Notes under the pieces: generated by a model
Databases searched by the model: none
What the model was told of the DNA's origin: nothing
The model's input: the letters and a program-made list of their open reading frames with translations, nothing else
In this document: piece after piece, positions 1 through 6,692 of the stretch
How positions within the stretch are numbered: position 1 is the stretch's first letter
How the letters are laid out: each line of letters starts with the position of its first letter
Position numbers and translations under genes: made by a program
Source: an uncultured Bacteroidales bacterium
GTDB lineage: Bacteria > Bacteroidota > Bacteroidia > Bacteroidales > F082
DNA: 10,757 bases
Direction: 5' to 3'
NCBI GenBank assembly: GCA_937896895.1
Contig: CALBNV010000104.1
Location: forward strand, 1 to 10,757

Positions 1-61
1 GATTCGAACCCTGGACCCATTGATTAAGAGTCAATTGCTCTACCAACTGAGCTAAGGATGC
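1..61 (-). tRNA. tRNA-Lys (anticodon CUU), 3' end cut by window edge
   Basis: Read on the minus strand, this gives the 5' acceptor arm GCATCCT, then TA, a D-arm with GCTC/GAGC stem and an AGTTGGTA loop. The anticodon stem ATTGA/TCAAT encloses the loop CTCTTAA, so the anticodon is CUU (lysine). A GGGTC variable region, the T-stem 5' strand CAGGG and the loop TTCGAAT follow. The window ends one base into the 3' strand of the T-stem, so the 3' acceptor strand and discriminator base are missing. It has its own promoter on the minus strand and is divergent from the glycosyltransferase gene. Confidence 0.95.
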
Positions 62-78
62 ATCTTTGATTTCGGGTG

Positions 79-108
79 CAAAAGTACTGCTTTTTTCTTT
101 ACCTGCAA
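79..108 (-). promoter_or_regulatory. Bacteroidota-type promoter for tRNA-Lys
   Basis: On the minus strand a -7 box TACTTTTG (86 to 79) matches TAnnTTTG, with TTG (108 to 106) 19 bases upstream as the -33 element. The predicted transcription start falls about 10-15 bases before the tRNA 5' end at 61. Confidence 0.7.
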
Positions 109-136
109 CATTTTTTTTTATTTTTTTATATCCCTA

Positions 137-165
137 TTGATATTCAGCATTTTTTTGTACTTTTG
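137..165 (+). promoter_or_regulatory. Bacteroidota-type promoter for the glycosyltransferase gene
   Basis: The -7 box TACTTTTG at 158-165 matches TAnnTTTG. TTG at 137-139 lies 18 bases upstream as a -33 element. The leader to the ATG at 190 would be only about 17 bases and holds no Shine-Dalgarno, as is usual in this phylum. Confidence 0.7.
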
Positions 166-189
166 CAACCTCATTGAGGCTCATTTTTT

Positions 190-1104
190 ATGAAAATAAC
201 AGGTTTTACATACGTCAGAAATGGTATTAATTACCAATATCCATTCGTCGAATCAATAAAATCGGCACTTACTATTGTCGATGAAATGATTGTGGTTGTG
301 GGCGATTCGACCGACGGGACACGTCAGGCTGTTGAAAATATTAACTCTGAAAAAATCCGTATCATTGACTCAGTATGGGATATGGACCTCCGTAAAGACG
401 GGAAAATTTTCGCCATTCAGACAAATATAGGTCTTCTTGAAGCAAAGGGCGACTGGCTGCTCCACATCCAAGCTGACGAGGTTCTTCATGAGTCGGCCAG
501 GGAACAGATAATAAAGTATATGGAAATCGCCGACAAATACGATGACATTGACGGCCTGCTCTTCCATTACTACCACTTTTGGGGCGACTATAATCACATC
601 CGTACGACACGCAAAGTCCATCCGTACGAAATAAGAGCCTTCAAACCTAACCGTAATGTCTTCTCATACAAGGATTCACAAGGTTTCAGAAAATATTCAT
701 CGTACGAGAATTATCTCGCAGGCGAGAAAGGTGAAAAACTGAAAGTCATCGACTGTGGGGTCATGATTTATCATTATTCATATTGCAGAAACCCGAAGTT
801 AATGCAGCAGAAAACCAAGTTTTTCGCAAGATTCTGGCATAATAATGAAGAACTTGATGCAAAATTCAAAGAAGCTGACTTCGATTATAATGATGTTGAC
901 CGTCTGTGCGAATTTAAAGGTGAACACCCTGTTTTCATGAAAGATACTATCAAAAAGAAAGACTGGGATTTCACCTACGACCCATCGAAATCAACCATGA
1001 ATTTCAAGGAAAAATTTCTGATGTGGCTCGAAAAACGCCTGCACCGTGAACTTTTCAGATATACAAACTATATCCTCGTAAAAGACTTAGATAAAAGACG
1101 CTGA
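190..1104 (+). CDS. GT-A-like (family 2-type) glycosyltransferase
   Basis: This 304-aa cytoplasmic protein probably transfers a sugar from a nucleotide donor during surface glycan or lipopolysaccharide synthesis. The N-terminus reads like a GT2 nucleotide-binding half: a first strand with TYVRN (7-11), then VVVGDSTDGT (35-44), which is the usual donor-binding turn. WLLHIQADE (89-97) sits where the metal-binding DxD motif is expected and carries QADE instead. Further on are a VHPYEIRAFKP segment (143-153) and an IYHYSYCRNP segment (193-202), both in the acceptor half. No signal peptide or clear membrane helix is present, and a basic, amphipathic C-terminus (274-304) could touch the membrane. 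Its own promoter lies upstream, and argF begins 45 bases downstream without a visible terminator between them. Acceptor and donor cannot be told from sequence. Confidence 0.75.
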   Translation: MKITGFTYVRNGINYQYPFVESIKSALTIVDEMIVVVGDSTDGTRQAVENINSEKIRIIDSVWDMDLRKDGKIFAIQTNIGLLEAKGDWLLHIQADEVLHESAREQIIKYMEIADKYDDIDGLLFHYYHFWGDYNHIRTTRKVHPYEIRAFKPNRNVFSYKDSQGFRKYSSYENYLAGEKGEKLKVIDCGVMIYHYSYCRNPKLMQQKTKFFARFWHNNEELDAKFKEADFDYNDVDRLCEFKGEHPVFMKDTIKKKDWDFTYDPSKSTMNFKEKFLMWLEKRLHRELFRYTNYILVKDLDKRR

Positions 1105-1149
1105 TTCAGCACGATAATTTTTGACACTAACTATTTAAAGTACATAATC

Positions 1150-2151
1150 ATGGCATTTAACCTTAGAAACAGAAACTTTCTGAAGCTTTTAGACTTCACA
1201 CCAGAGGAAATCAAATTCTTCCTTAAACTCGCTGCTGACCTCAAGACAGCCAAGTACACAGGCACGGAACAGCCTACTCTGAAGGGCAAGAACATCGCTC
1301 TCATTTTCGAAAAGACATCAACACGTACACGTTGCGCTTTCGAAACAGCCGCCTACGACCAGGGTGCACACGTCACCTACCTCGGCCCGACAGGTTCACA
1401 GATCGGCGTCAAGGAGTCGATGAAAGACACAGCACGCGTCCTCGGTCGCATGTATGACGGCATCGAATACCGCGGCTTCGCACAGAAGACAGTCGAAGAA
1501 CTCGCCAAATACGCAGGCGTGCCGGTATGGAACGGCCTCACAAACGAGTTCCACCCGACACAGATCCTCGCCGACTTCCTCACAATGCAGGAACACGTTG
1601 ACAAACCTCTCAACCAGGTCAGTTACGCTTACGTCGGCGACGCACGCTTCAACATGGGCAACTCACTCATGGTCGGCGGCGCGAAGATGGGCATGGACGT
1701 CCGCATCGTCGCCCCGAAAGAACTGTGGCCTGCACAGGACCTCATCGACACCTGCAAGGAAATTGCAAAGGAGACTGGCGCAACAGTGACAGTGACCGAC
1801 AACGTCGAAGAAGGCGTCAAAGGCTGCGACTTCATCTACACCGACGTCTGGGTATCAATGGGCGAACCGGCTGAAGTGTGGGCTCAGAGAATCAACCTCC
1901 TCCGTCCTTATCAGGTCAACAAGAAGATGATGGAGATGACAGGCAACCCGAACTGCAAGTTCATGCACTGCCTGCCGGCTTACCACAACCTCGAGACACA
2001 GGTCGGACGCGATGTCAACAAACAGTTCGGTCTCGACGGCATCGAAGTAACTGAAGAAGTGTTCGAAGGCAAGAACTCTATCGTGTTCGACGAAGCCGAA
2101 AACCGTATGCACACAATCAAGGCCGTCATGGTCGCAACTCTCGGAGATTAA
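1150..2151 (+). CDS. argF: Ornithine carbamoyltransferase
   Basis: It converts ornithine plus carbamoyl phosphate to citrulline, in arginine synthesis or, in reverse, in the arginine deiminase route. The 333-aa length fits the E. coli ArgF/ArcB type. Carbamoyl-phosphate motif STRTR is at 57-61 and HPTQ at 135-138; the ornithine-binding DVWVSMG is at 232-238, and HCLP with the catalytic cysteine is at 273-276. SMG and HCLP together argue for true ornithine as substrate, not the N-succinyl- or N-acetylornithine used by the ArgF' enzymes known from Bacteroides. Codons are strongly C-ending and GC-rich (45-58% GC in four lines I counted), unlike the glycosyltransferase before it, which suggests high expression or a different history. 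No ArcA or ArcC neighbour is in the window, so direction in vivo is undecided. Confidence 0.95.
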   Translation: MAFNLRNRNFLKLLDFTPEEIKFFLKLAADLKTAKYTGTEQPTLKGKNIALIFEKTSTRTRCAFETAAYDQGAHVTYLGPTGSQIGVKESMKDTARVLGRMYDGIEYRGFAQKTVEELAKYAGVPVWNGLTNEFHPTQILADFLTMQEHVDKPLNQVSYAYVGDARFNMGNSLMVGGAKMGMDVRIVAPKELWPAQDLIDTCKEIAKETGATVTVTDNVEEGVKGCDFIYTDVWVSMGEPAEVWAQRINLLRPYQVNKKMMEMTGNPNCKFMHCLPAYHNLETQVGRDVNKQFGLDGIEVTEEVFEGKNSIVFDEAENRMHTIKAVMVATLGD

Positions 2152-2184
2152 TCAGTTAAGAGAGTAAAGAGTAGAGTTAAGAGA

Positions 2185-2220
2185 AAGCCTCCGCCGGAAA
2201 TCCGGCGGAGGCTTGTTTTT
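2185..2220 (+). terminator. Strong intrinsic terminator after argF
   Basis: A perfect 14-bp inverted repeat (2185-2198 with 2201-2214, core GCCTCCGCCGG/CCGGCGGAGGC) has a two-base AA centre and is followed by GTTTTT. In RNA the loop would open to four or more bases. It ends 34-69 bases past the argF stop. The barrel genes converge on it, but the minus-strand side lacks a T-run, so it works best for argF. Confidence 0.92.
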
Positions 2221-2241
2221 AAGATTTATTGACAAATCCTA

Positions 2242-2943
2242 TCAGTCAAATATTGATTTCTTCATTTTATTAACCTTTATCCTCAATCCGACATTTACAC
2301 TGAACTGAATATTGTGCATTTTCACACCACCCATGTCAATCAAATCCTCATCGCCTGAATTGAGATTCGTGAAACTATAACGCTGGGCGACACTCAAAAA
2401 CGAACGGACTCGCCTTCCCCAAACCCAACTAAACTCCACCTCGCACACTTCAGCAAAGTCAAATTTGTTCTCGGTGTCAAACTCCTCCTTGTGTGACACA
2501 CCATTGTAAACATATTTCATCTTCGACGACGCCAAATAACCAAACTGAACGCCTATCTTCGGAGCAACCGAAAACTTCCTGTCAACTCTGCCAAAGCGGT
2601 AGCCGAACATCAACGGCACTGATACATAATTGAACTTGAAATTGATCTTATCCAAAGGATATTCAAGCAACGACTCAAGTTCTTCAAGATTATTCAAAAT
2701 ATAACCCGACTCATTGTAAGTCAATGCAGTCTCAATGATGTACGGCTTCTTGAACTGATGCTGGTACCTGACACCGCCGACGAAACCGCCTTTCATCATC
2801 GAATGACTTTTCAAATCGTAGTTGTCGTTTCCGAAAACCATTCCACTGAAATTGCCACCCAAGGCAGGAATGACAAAATCTTCCTGCGCTTTGACATCAG
2901 CGACTGTTATCGCCAAAAGTAAAATTATAACTAACCTCTTCAT
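2242..2943 (-). CDS. Outer-membrane beta-barrel protein, second of a tandem pair
   Basis: This 233-aa protein has a signal peptide (basic MKR, hydrophobic 4-14, likely cut after the alanine at 19 before Q20). The mature part alternates polar and hydrophobic residues with Gly- and aromatic-ended strands, as in the small OMP_b-brl / PorT-like barrels of Bacteroidota. Recognisable points are GGFVGGVRYQHQFKKP (52-67), YNESGY (76-81), FGYRF (113-117) and FSVAPKIGV (124-132). The same points occur in the gene just upstream (QHEFKKP, YNKCGY, LLGYNF, FSISPKVGV), so the two are a tandem duplication. It starts 16 bases after the stop of that gene and is almost surely co-transcribed. Specific function is unknown: structural, adhesive or transport-related roles are all possible. 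Confidence 0.75.
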   Translation of the reverse strand: MKRLVIILLLAITVADVKAQEDFVIPALGGNFSGMVFGNDNYDLKSHSMMKGGFVGGVRYQHQFKKPYIIETALTYNESGYILNNLEELESLLEYPLDKINFKFNYVSVPLMFGYRFGRVDRKFSVAPKIGVQFGYLASSKMKYVYNGVSHKEEFDTENKFDFAEVCEVEFSWVWGRRVRSFLSVAQRYSFTNLNSGDEDLIDMGGVKMHNIQFSVNVGLRIKVNKMKKSIFD

Positions 2944-2959
2944 TTCTGACTGTCATTTT

Positions 2960-3649
2960 TTAATAAAATTCATAAACTTCCTTATCTCGGTTTGTGAGCT
3001 TGATTTTCACACCGGCATTTCCGGTAATCACATACTGGCGAATACCGGGAATTTCATAACCTTCAACAACATTCGCGATGTTTGAATACGTAATGATGTC
3101 CCATCCATCCCTTCCGTTTACGTTCACAAAAATGCTCATCACGCTGTTTATTTTCCAGGCTAATTCAAGTTCGAGCACGCAACGCCAATCAACTTTGTTG
3201 TCAACCTTCGCATCGTACTTCTCTCCTTGGAATTCTGCGGAAGTATTCACAAAGAAACTCGGAACGACACCTACCTTTGGCGAAATGCTGAAATTATCAT
3301 TTTCACCAAGATAGAAATTATAACCTAACAATAACGAAACGGAAATGAAATCATTATGGAAGTCAATTCTTTCCATCAAATTCGTTTCCGGAACCGTCAG
3401 GCTGTAGCCGCATTTGTTATAGAACGACTGCAACTCAACGAGAAATGGTTTCTTAAACTCATGCTGAACCTTCAAACCAGCCGAAAAACCAGTTTTCATT
3501 CCTGTATAGTCCTGCATTTTAAAAACATCGTCTTTGATTTCCACGCCGCTGCCATTGACACCGCCAAATGCGGAAAGCGAAAACCCCGACTGTGCATTGA
3601 TATTCAATGCAATTATTAAAATTATAATAAATGTTGAAATTTTTTTCAT
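2960..3649 (-). CDS. Outer-membrane beta-barrel protein, first of a tandem pair
   Basis: This 229-aa protein has a signal peptide (MKK, hydrophobic 5-15, likely cleaved after A19). Mature strands such as FSLSAFGG (23-30), FSAGLKVQHEFKKP (55-68) and FSISPKVGV (120-128) fit a small OMP_b-brl-type barrel of eight to ten strands. It is homologous along most of its length to the following gene, with the best matches from about residue 51 to 130; the C-terminal third is more divergent, although both end in a G-[VL]-[KR]-I-K strand. It is the first gene of the minus-strand unit and has a TAnnTTTG box about 130 bases upstream. I recognise the fold type but no defined role. Confidence 0.75.
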   Translation of the reverse strand: MKKISTFIIILIIALNINAQSGFSLSAFGGVNGSGVEIKDDVFKMQDYTGMKTGFSAGLKVQHEFKKPFLVELQSFYNKCGYSLTVPETNLMERIDFHNDFISVSLLLGYNFYLGENDNFSISPKVGVVPSFFVNTSAEFQGEKYDAKVDNKVDWRCVLELELAWKINSVMSIFVNVNGRDGWDIITYSNIANVVEGYEIPGIRQYVITGNAGVKIKLTNRDKEVYEFY

Positions 3650-3781
3650 TTTAATTTTTTAAATAAACTACGCCTTAATAAATAGGTTTATTATACATTT
3701 GTTTTATTCTTTATATATCATATTACTACTTTGATTCATAAAGTTAATCAACACCTATTTTTCATAAATTCTATTAAGCCG

Positions 3782-3789
3782 CAAAATTA
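3782..3789 (-). promoter_or_regulatory. Possible -7 box for the beta-barrel pair
   Basis: TAATTTTG on the minus strand (3789 to 3782) matches TAnnTTTG. I found no TTG at the usual 18-21 base spacing upstream, and the leader to the start at 3649 would be about 130 bases of AT-rich sequence, so this is tentative. Confidence 0.4.
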
Positions 3790-3896
3790 AAACTAATTTT
3801 TCAAATATTTTCTTTTTATAAAAAAAATATTGCCAGATGACAAACCATATTGCATTTTCAAATTAAAAAATAATATTAAACAAAATGAAAATATTA

Positions 3897-3904
3897 TAAT
3901 TTTG
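3897..3904 (+). promoter_or_regulatory. -7 box for mntP
   Basis: TAATTTTG matches TAnnTTTG and is followed by GCGC. It lies 17 bases before the mntP ATG at 3922, giving a very short leader. No clear -33 TTG is present. The leader is too short for a yybP-ykoY manganese riboswitch, which controls mntP in other phyla. Confidence 0.55.
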
Positions 3905-3921
3905 CGCTTTAAATTTATGAT

Positions 3922-4485
3922 ATGGATTTTATAACTATTCTCGGAATTGGAGTAGCACTTTCGATGGACGCTTTTTCGGTTTCAATTTGTAAAGGTTTGG
4001 CTACCAAGAAGTTCTCTTTCAGAACTGCTGTCATCTGCGGAATCTGGTTCGGTGGTTTTCAAGCCCTGATGCCTGTCATCGGTTATTTTTTGGGAACGCA
4101 GTTTGAGCATCTCATAGTTGCAATAGATCATTGGATTGCTTTCGGACTACTTTTATTAATTGGTGCCAACATGATCCGCGAAGCCTTTTTCGATGACGAG
4201 TCAGAAAAGCCAGACTCAACAACAGGCTTCAAGACGATGTTTCTGCTTGCCGTCGCAACCAGCATCGACGCCTTGGCCGTTGGCGTGTCGTTCGCCTGCC
4301 TACAAGTAAACATCTGGGTCTCCATATTAACAATAGGTGTGACGACCTTCATCTTCAGTTTTGGCGGCGTCGCCATCGGAAACTTCTTCGGCTCACGCTA
4401 TTCAAAGACTGCCGAAATAACAGGCGGCGTGATACTCATCCTTATCGGCATCAAAATACTTCTCGAACACTTGAGTTTTTTTTGA
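3922..4485 (+). CDS. mntP: Manganese efflux pump MntP
   Basis: A 187-aa inner-membrane protein that exports Mn2+ to prevent manganese toxicity. The length equals that of the family, and six hydrophobic segments are visible (about 2-22, 36-58, 66-88, 105-125, 130-152 and 166-184). The two halves carry the family's paired acidic motifs, SMDAFSVSI (14-22) and SIDALAVGVSF (114-124), with Asp16 and Asp116 as the likely metal ligands. HWIAFGLLLLIGANMI (70-85) matches the third helix of E. coli MntP closely. The charged loop DDESEKPD (91-98) is the cytoplasmic linker between the halves. ATG at 3922 is chosen because it lies just after the -7 box; the ATG at 3917 is out of frame. It appears monocistronic. 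A nearby manganese-responsive regulator is not seen. Confidence 0.93.
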   Translation: MDFITILGIGVALSMDAFSVSICKGLATKKFSFRTAVICGIWFGGFQALMPVIGYFLGTQFEHLIVAIDHWIAFGLLLLIGANMIREAFFDDESEKPDSTTGFKTMFLLAVATSIDALAVGVSFACLQVNIWVSILTIGVTTFIFSFGGVAIGNFFGSRYSKTAEITGGVILILIGIKILLEHLSFF

Positions 4486-4856
4486 TTTTATAATAAGAAT
4501 AAATAAAAAATTTTAACATTAATAAGATATTGTTGATAACTATTTAATAAATTGATAATCAATTTTATATATTAAAAATTAATGTTGAAAACCATGTTAA
4601 ACAGATGTAAAAAAATAATAATAACTTCACAATAATGTCAATAAAATTTAAACAAAAGAAGTTGTCATTATTTTTAAACAAACTTATCAACTTTTAAACA
4701 TAAATTTTGTTAATAACTTTTAATTATTGATTTACAAACATATATAAAAAAGCTAAAAACAATCAATTTTTATAACTTGTTCAAAATAAGCAAAAAAGCG
4801 GTTGTGGCATTTTAATTTTTTTTCTACTTTTGTAAAAATTTTTCAACTTTTGCGTA
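4486..4856. other. 371-bp AT-rich gene-free stretch with DnaA-box-like words
   Basis: This gap between mntP and rpiB consists almost entirely of A and T. It holds no credible ORF. Several words resemble relaxed DnaA boxes: TGTTGATAA at 4531-4539 (reverse of TTATCAACA), TGTTGAAAA at 4583-4591, TTATCAACT at 4684-4692 and TGTTAATAA at 4708-4716. The right end carries the rpiB promoter. In so AT-rich a region such words could arise by chance, and the flanking genes all point the same way, so I record it as an unexplained AT-rich spacer and not as an origin. Confidence 0.5.
4802..4832 (+). promoter_or_regulatory. Promoter of the rpiB-lutB-like unit
   Basis: The -7 box TACTTTTG (4825-4832) is a full TAnnTTTG match and TTG at 4802-4804 lies 20 bases upstream. 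The start at 4857 would have a leader of under 20 bases without a Shine-Dalgarno. Confidence 0.7.
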
Positions 4857-5294
4857 ATGAATAAAATAATTCCTATAGCATCAGACCATGGTGGATTTGC
4901 CATGAAGCAGTATATCATTGAAAAACTGAAAGATAGCGGTTACGAAGTTAAAGATTATGGTTGTCATTCAGAGGAGAGTGTCGATTATCCTGACATGATT
5001 CATCCGTTGGCAAAAGATATAGAAGACGGCAAATATCCACTTGGGATTATTCTTTGCGGAAGTGGCAACGGCGCACAGATGACCGCGAATCACCATCACA
5101 ATGTGCGTGCTGCTCTTTGTTGGAACGTCGAACTCGGAAAATTGGCGCGTCAGCATAACGATGCAAACATCCTTGCTCTGCCGGGTCGTTTCATCAGCAA
5201 CGAAACAGGTTGGGAGATTGTCAGGGCTTATCTTACAACTGATTTTGAAGGTGGCCGTCACACACGCCGTGTTGAGAAAATTGAAGTCAAGTAA
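4857..5294 (+). CDS. rpiB: Ribose 5-phosphate isomerase B
   Basis: A 145-aa cytoplasmic enzyme interconverting ribulose 5-phosphate and ribose 5-phosphate in the non-oxidative pentose phosphate pathway; some relatives act on allose 6-phosphate or galactose 6-phosphate. Family landmarks are SDHGGF (9-14) in the phosphate- and ring-opening site, DYPD (43-46), LCGSGNG (66-72) with the catalytic cysteine at 67, RQHNDAN (98-104) with the acid/base histidine at 100, and EGGRH near residue 134. The spacing from Cys67 to His100 fits RpiB. The start codon lies shortly after a full promoter. The LutB-like gene begins 2 bases after its stop, so the two are co-transcribed, though no shared pathway is evident. 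Confidence 0.95.
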   Translation: MNKIIPIASDHGGFAMKQYIIEKLKDSGYEVKDYGCHSEESVDYPDMIHPLAKDIEDGKYPLGIILCGSGNGAQMTANHHHNVRAALCWNVELGKLARQHNDANILALPGRFISNETGWEIVRAYLTTDFEGGRHTRRVEKIEVK

Positions 5295-5296
5295 AT

Positions 5297-6649
5297 ATGT
5301 CTGAAAGTTCGTTTTTCAAGCAAAACGTAGATAAGATAGTTGCCGATGATGAATTTCGCGGCAAGATGAACGCCCGTTACGACTTTTTCAAGAAAGTCGT
5401 GATGAACAGCGCGAGTCATTACTCCGATTTTGAGCTTGAGAAGTCGAGGGCTTTCAACATCCGCAACAGGGCTTTCAGGAATTATGACAAGCTCTTGGTT
5501 GATTTTGAGACGAATTGCCTCAGCAACGGTGTCACGGTGAAATGGGCGCGTGATGCCGAGGAAGCGAAACAGATGGTCTATGACATCATAGTCGGGGAAA
5601 AAGCGAAAAATATCATCAAGACCAAAAACACTGTTGCCGAAGAAATTGGATTACTTTCATTTTTGAAGATGAAGAAAATGAATGTAAGTGAAACAAATTC
5701 AGGCGATTTCATTTGTTATTGCGATGATGAGCGTCCGTCAGATTCGCAACATCCGGCGGCACATCTCACTTTGCATGAAATATCAGAGCGTTTCACGGAT
5801 AAGTTTTCGGTAAAACCTAACCTGAAACCTAATCAGCTGATGACGATAGTTCGTAAAGTATTAAAAAACAGCTATATAAATGCTGACATTGCTATAACCG
5901 GCGCTAATTTCTTTGTTTCTGACACTGGAGGCATCGTCATCTCCGAAGACGAAGGCAATGTCATGAAATCCATCGCATCAGCCGGAAAACATGTGGTTTT
6001 GACAGGCATTGACCGACTTGTGGCGACGCTCGATGATATGTCAACGCTTTTGCCGCTGTCGTCAATTTATGAAGTATCAAGAAACAGAGTATCAGCTAAT
6101 TATATTTTCGCCAACAAACCTGATTTTCTTATTTTGGTTGATAATGGTCGTTCGGTTGTCATTGAAAAAGAGTATCAGCGTCAGATTATGACTTGTTTGG
6201 ATTGTGGAGGTTGTCACAGCATTTGTCCGATTTTCAACACGATAGGCGGTCATGTCTATGAGATGTCGTTGCCAGGGCCTGTCGGAACGGTGATAAAACC
6301 AATAATTGAAGGCGCTGAGTCAGCATCGCATTTCGCCACACTCTGCACATCTTGCCATCAATGCGATGATTATTGTCCGATGAACATAAAAATCAGCGAC
6401 TTGATCCTTCGCAACAGAATGGATGTCGTTAAGGAAAACAGGTCGCTGATAGATGAGAAAAACATGTTTTTATTCATGAAAAAGAGAGTTGAAAACCGTA
6501 AGAACATGGACAAGCAGAATATGTTTATCAACATGGAATATAGGCAGTTGATGAAGAAAAAATGGGGAATAAGACGTGTGATACCTTCATTCGCTGAAAA
6601 AACTTTTTCACAACTCTGGAAAGAAGCGAATGGAATAACGGAAAAGTAA
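5297..6649 (+). CDS. LutB-like LUD-domain protein with two [4Fe-4S] motifs
   Basis: A 450-aa soluble protein of the LutB/YkgF type, the iron-sulfur subunit of the LutABC L-lactate oxidation system. The LUD region spans about 60-290, with KTKNTVAEEIG (108-118), ADIAITGANFFVSDTG (196-211) and a GIVISEDEGN motif (212-221). Two ferredoxin-like cysteine sets follow: Cys300, 303, 306, 310 and Cys350, 353, 356, 360, each C-x2-C-x2-C-x3-C then Pro, so two [4Fe-4S] clusters are likely. GGHVYEMSLPGPVG (317-330) is the family's linker between the clusters. LutA and LutC are absent on both sides; rpiB precedes it by 2 bases and a secreted protein follows. Partners may be elsewhere, or it may serve another electron-transfer reaction. 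Family assignment is firm, lactate as substrate is inference. Confidence 0.85.
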   Translation: MSESSFFKQNVDKIVADDEFRGKMNARYDFFKKVVMNSASHYSDFELEKSRAFNIRNRAFRNYDKLLVDFETNCLSNGVTVKWARDAEEAKQMVYDIIVGEKAKNIIKTKNTVAEEIGLLSFLKMKKMNVSETNSGDFICYCDDERPSDSQHPAAHLTLHEISERFTDKFSVKPNLKPNQLMTIVRKVLKNSYINADIAITGANFFVSDTGGIVISEDEGNVMKSIASAGKHVVLTGIDRLVATLDDMSTLLPLSSIYEVSRNRVSANYIFANKPDFLILVDNGRSVVIEKEYQRQIMTCLDCGGCHSICPIFNTIGGHVYEMSLPGPVGTVIKPIIEGAESASHFATLCTSCHQCDDYCPMNIKISDLILRNRMDVVKENRSLIDEKNMFLFMKKRVENRKNMDKQNMFINMEYRQLMKKKWGIRRVIPSFAEKTFSQLWKEANGITEK

Positions 6650-6692
6650 ATGTTAAAAAAAATTTAATAAATAATTTTACAATTTCAAAAAT

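Noticed and set aside
1454..1789. 111-aa plus-strand frame inside argF
   Set aside because: A frame-shifted shadow of argF with low-complexity Ser/Thr/Arg composition and no motif of its own.
3650..3921. Manganese riboswitch (yybP-ykoY type) before mntP
   Set aside because: The -7 box is 17 bases from the start codon, leaving no room for an aptamer, and no matching stems were found upstream.
4486..4856. Call as the chromosomal replication origin
   Set aside because: The boxes are only near matches in AT-rich sequence, rpiB and mntP are not typical origin neighbours, and lines I counted show no clean switch of G/C balance across it.
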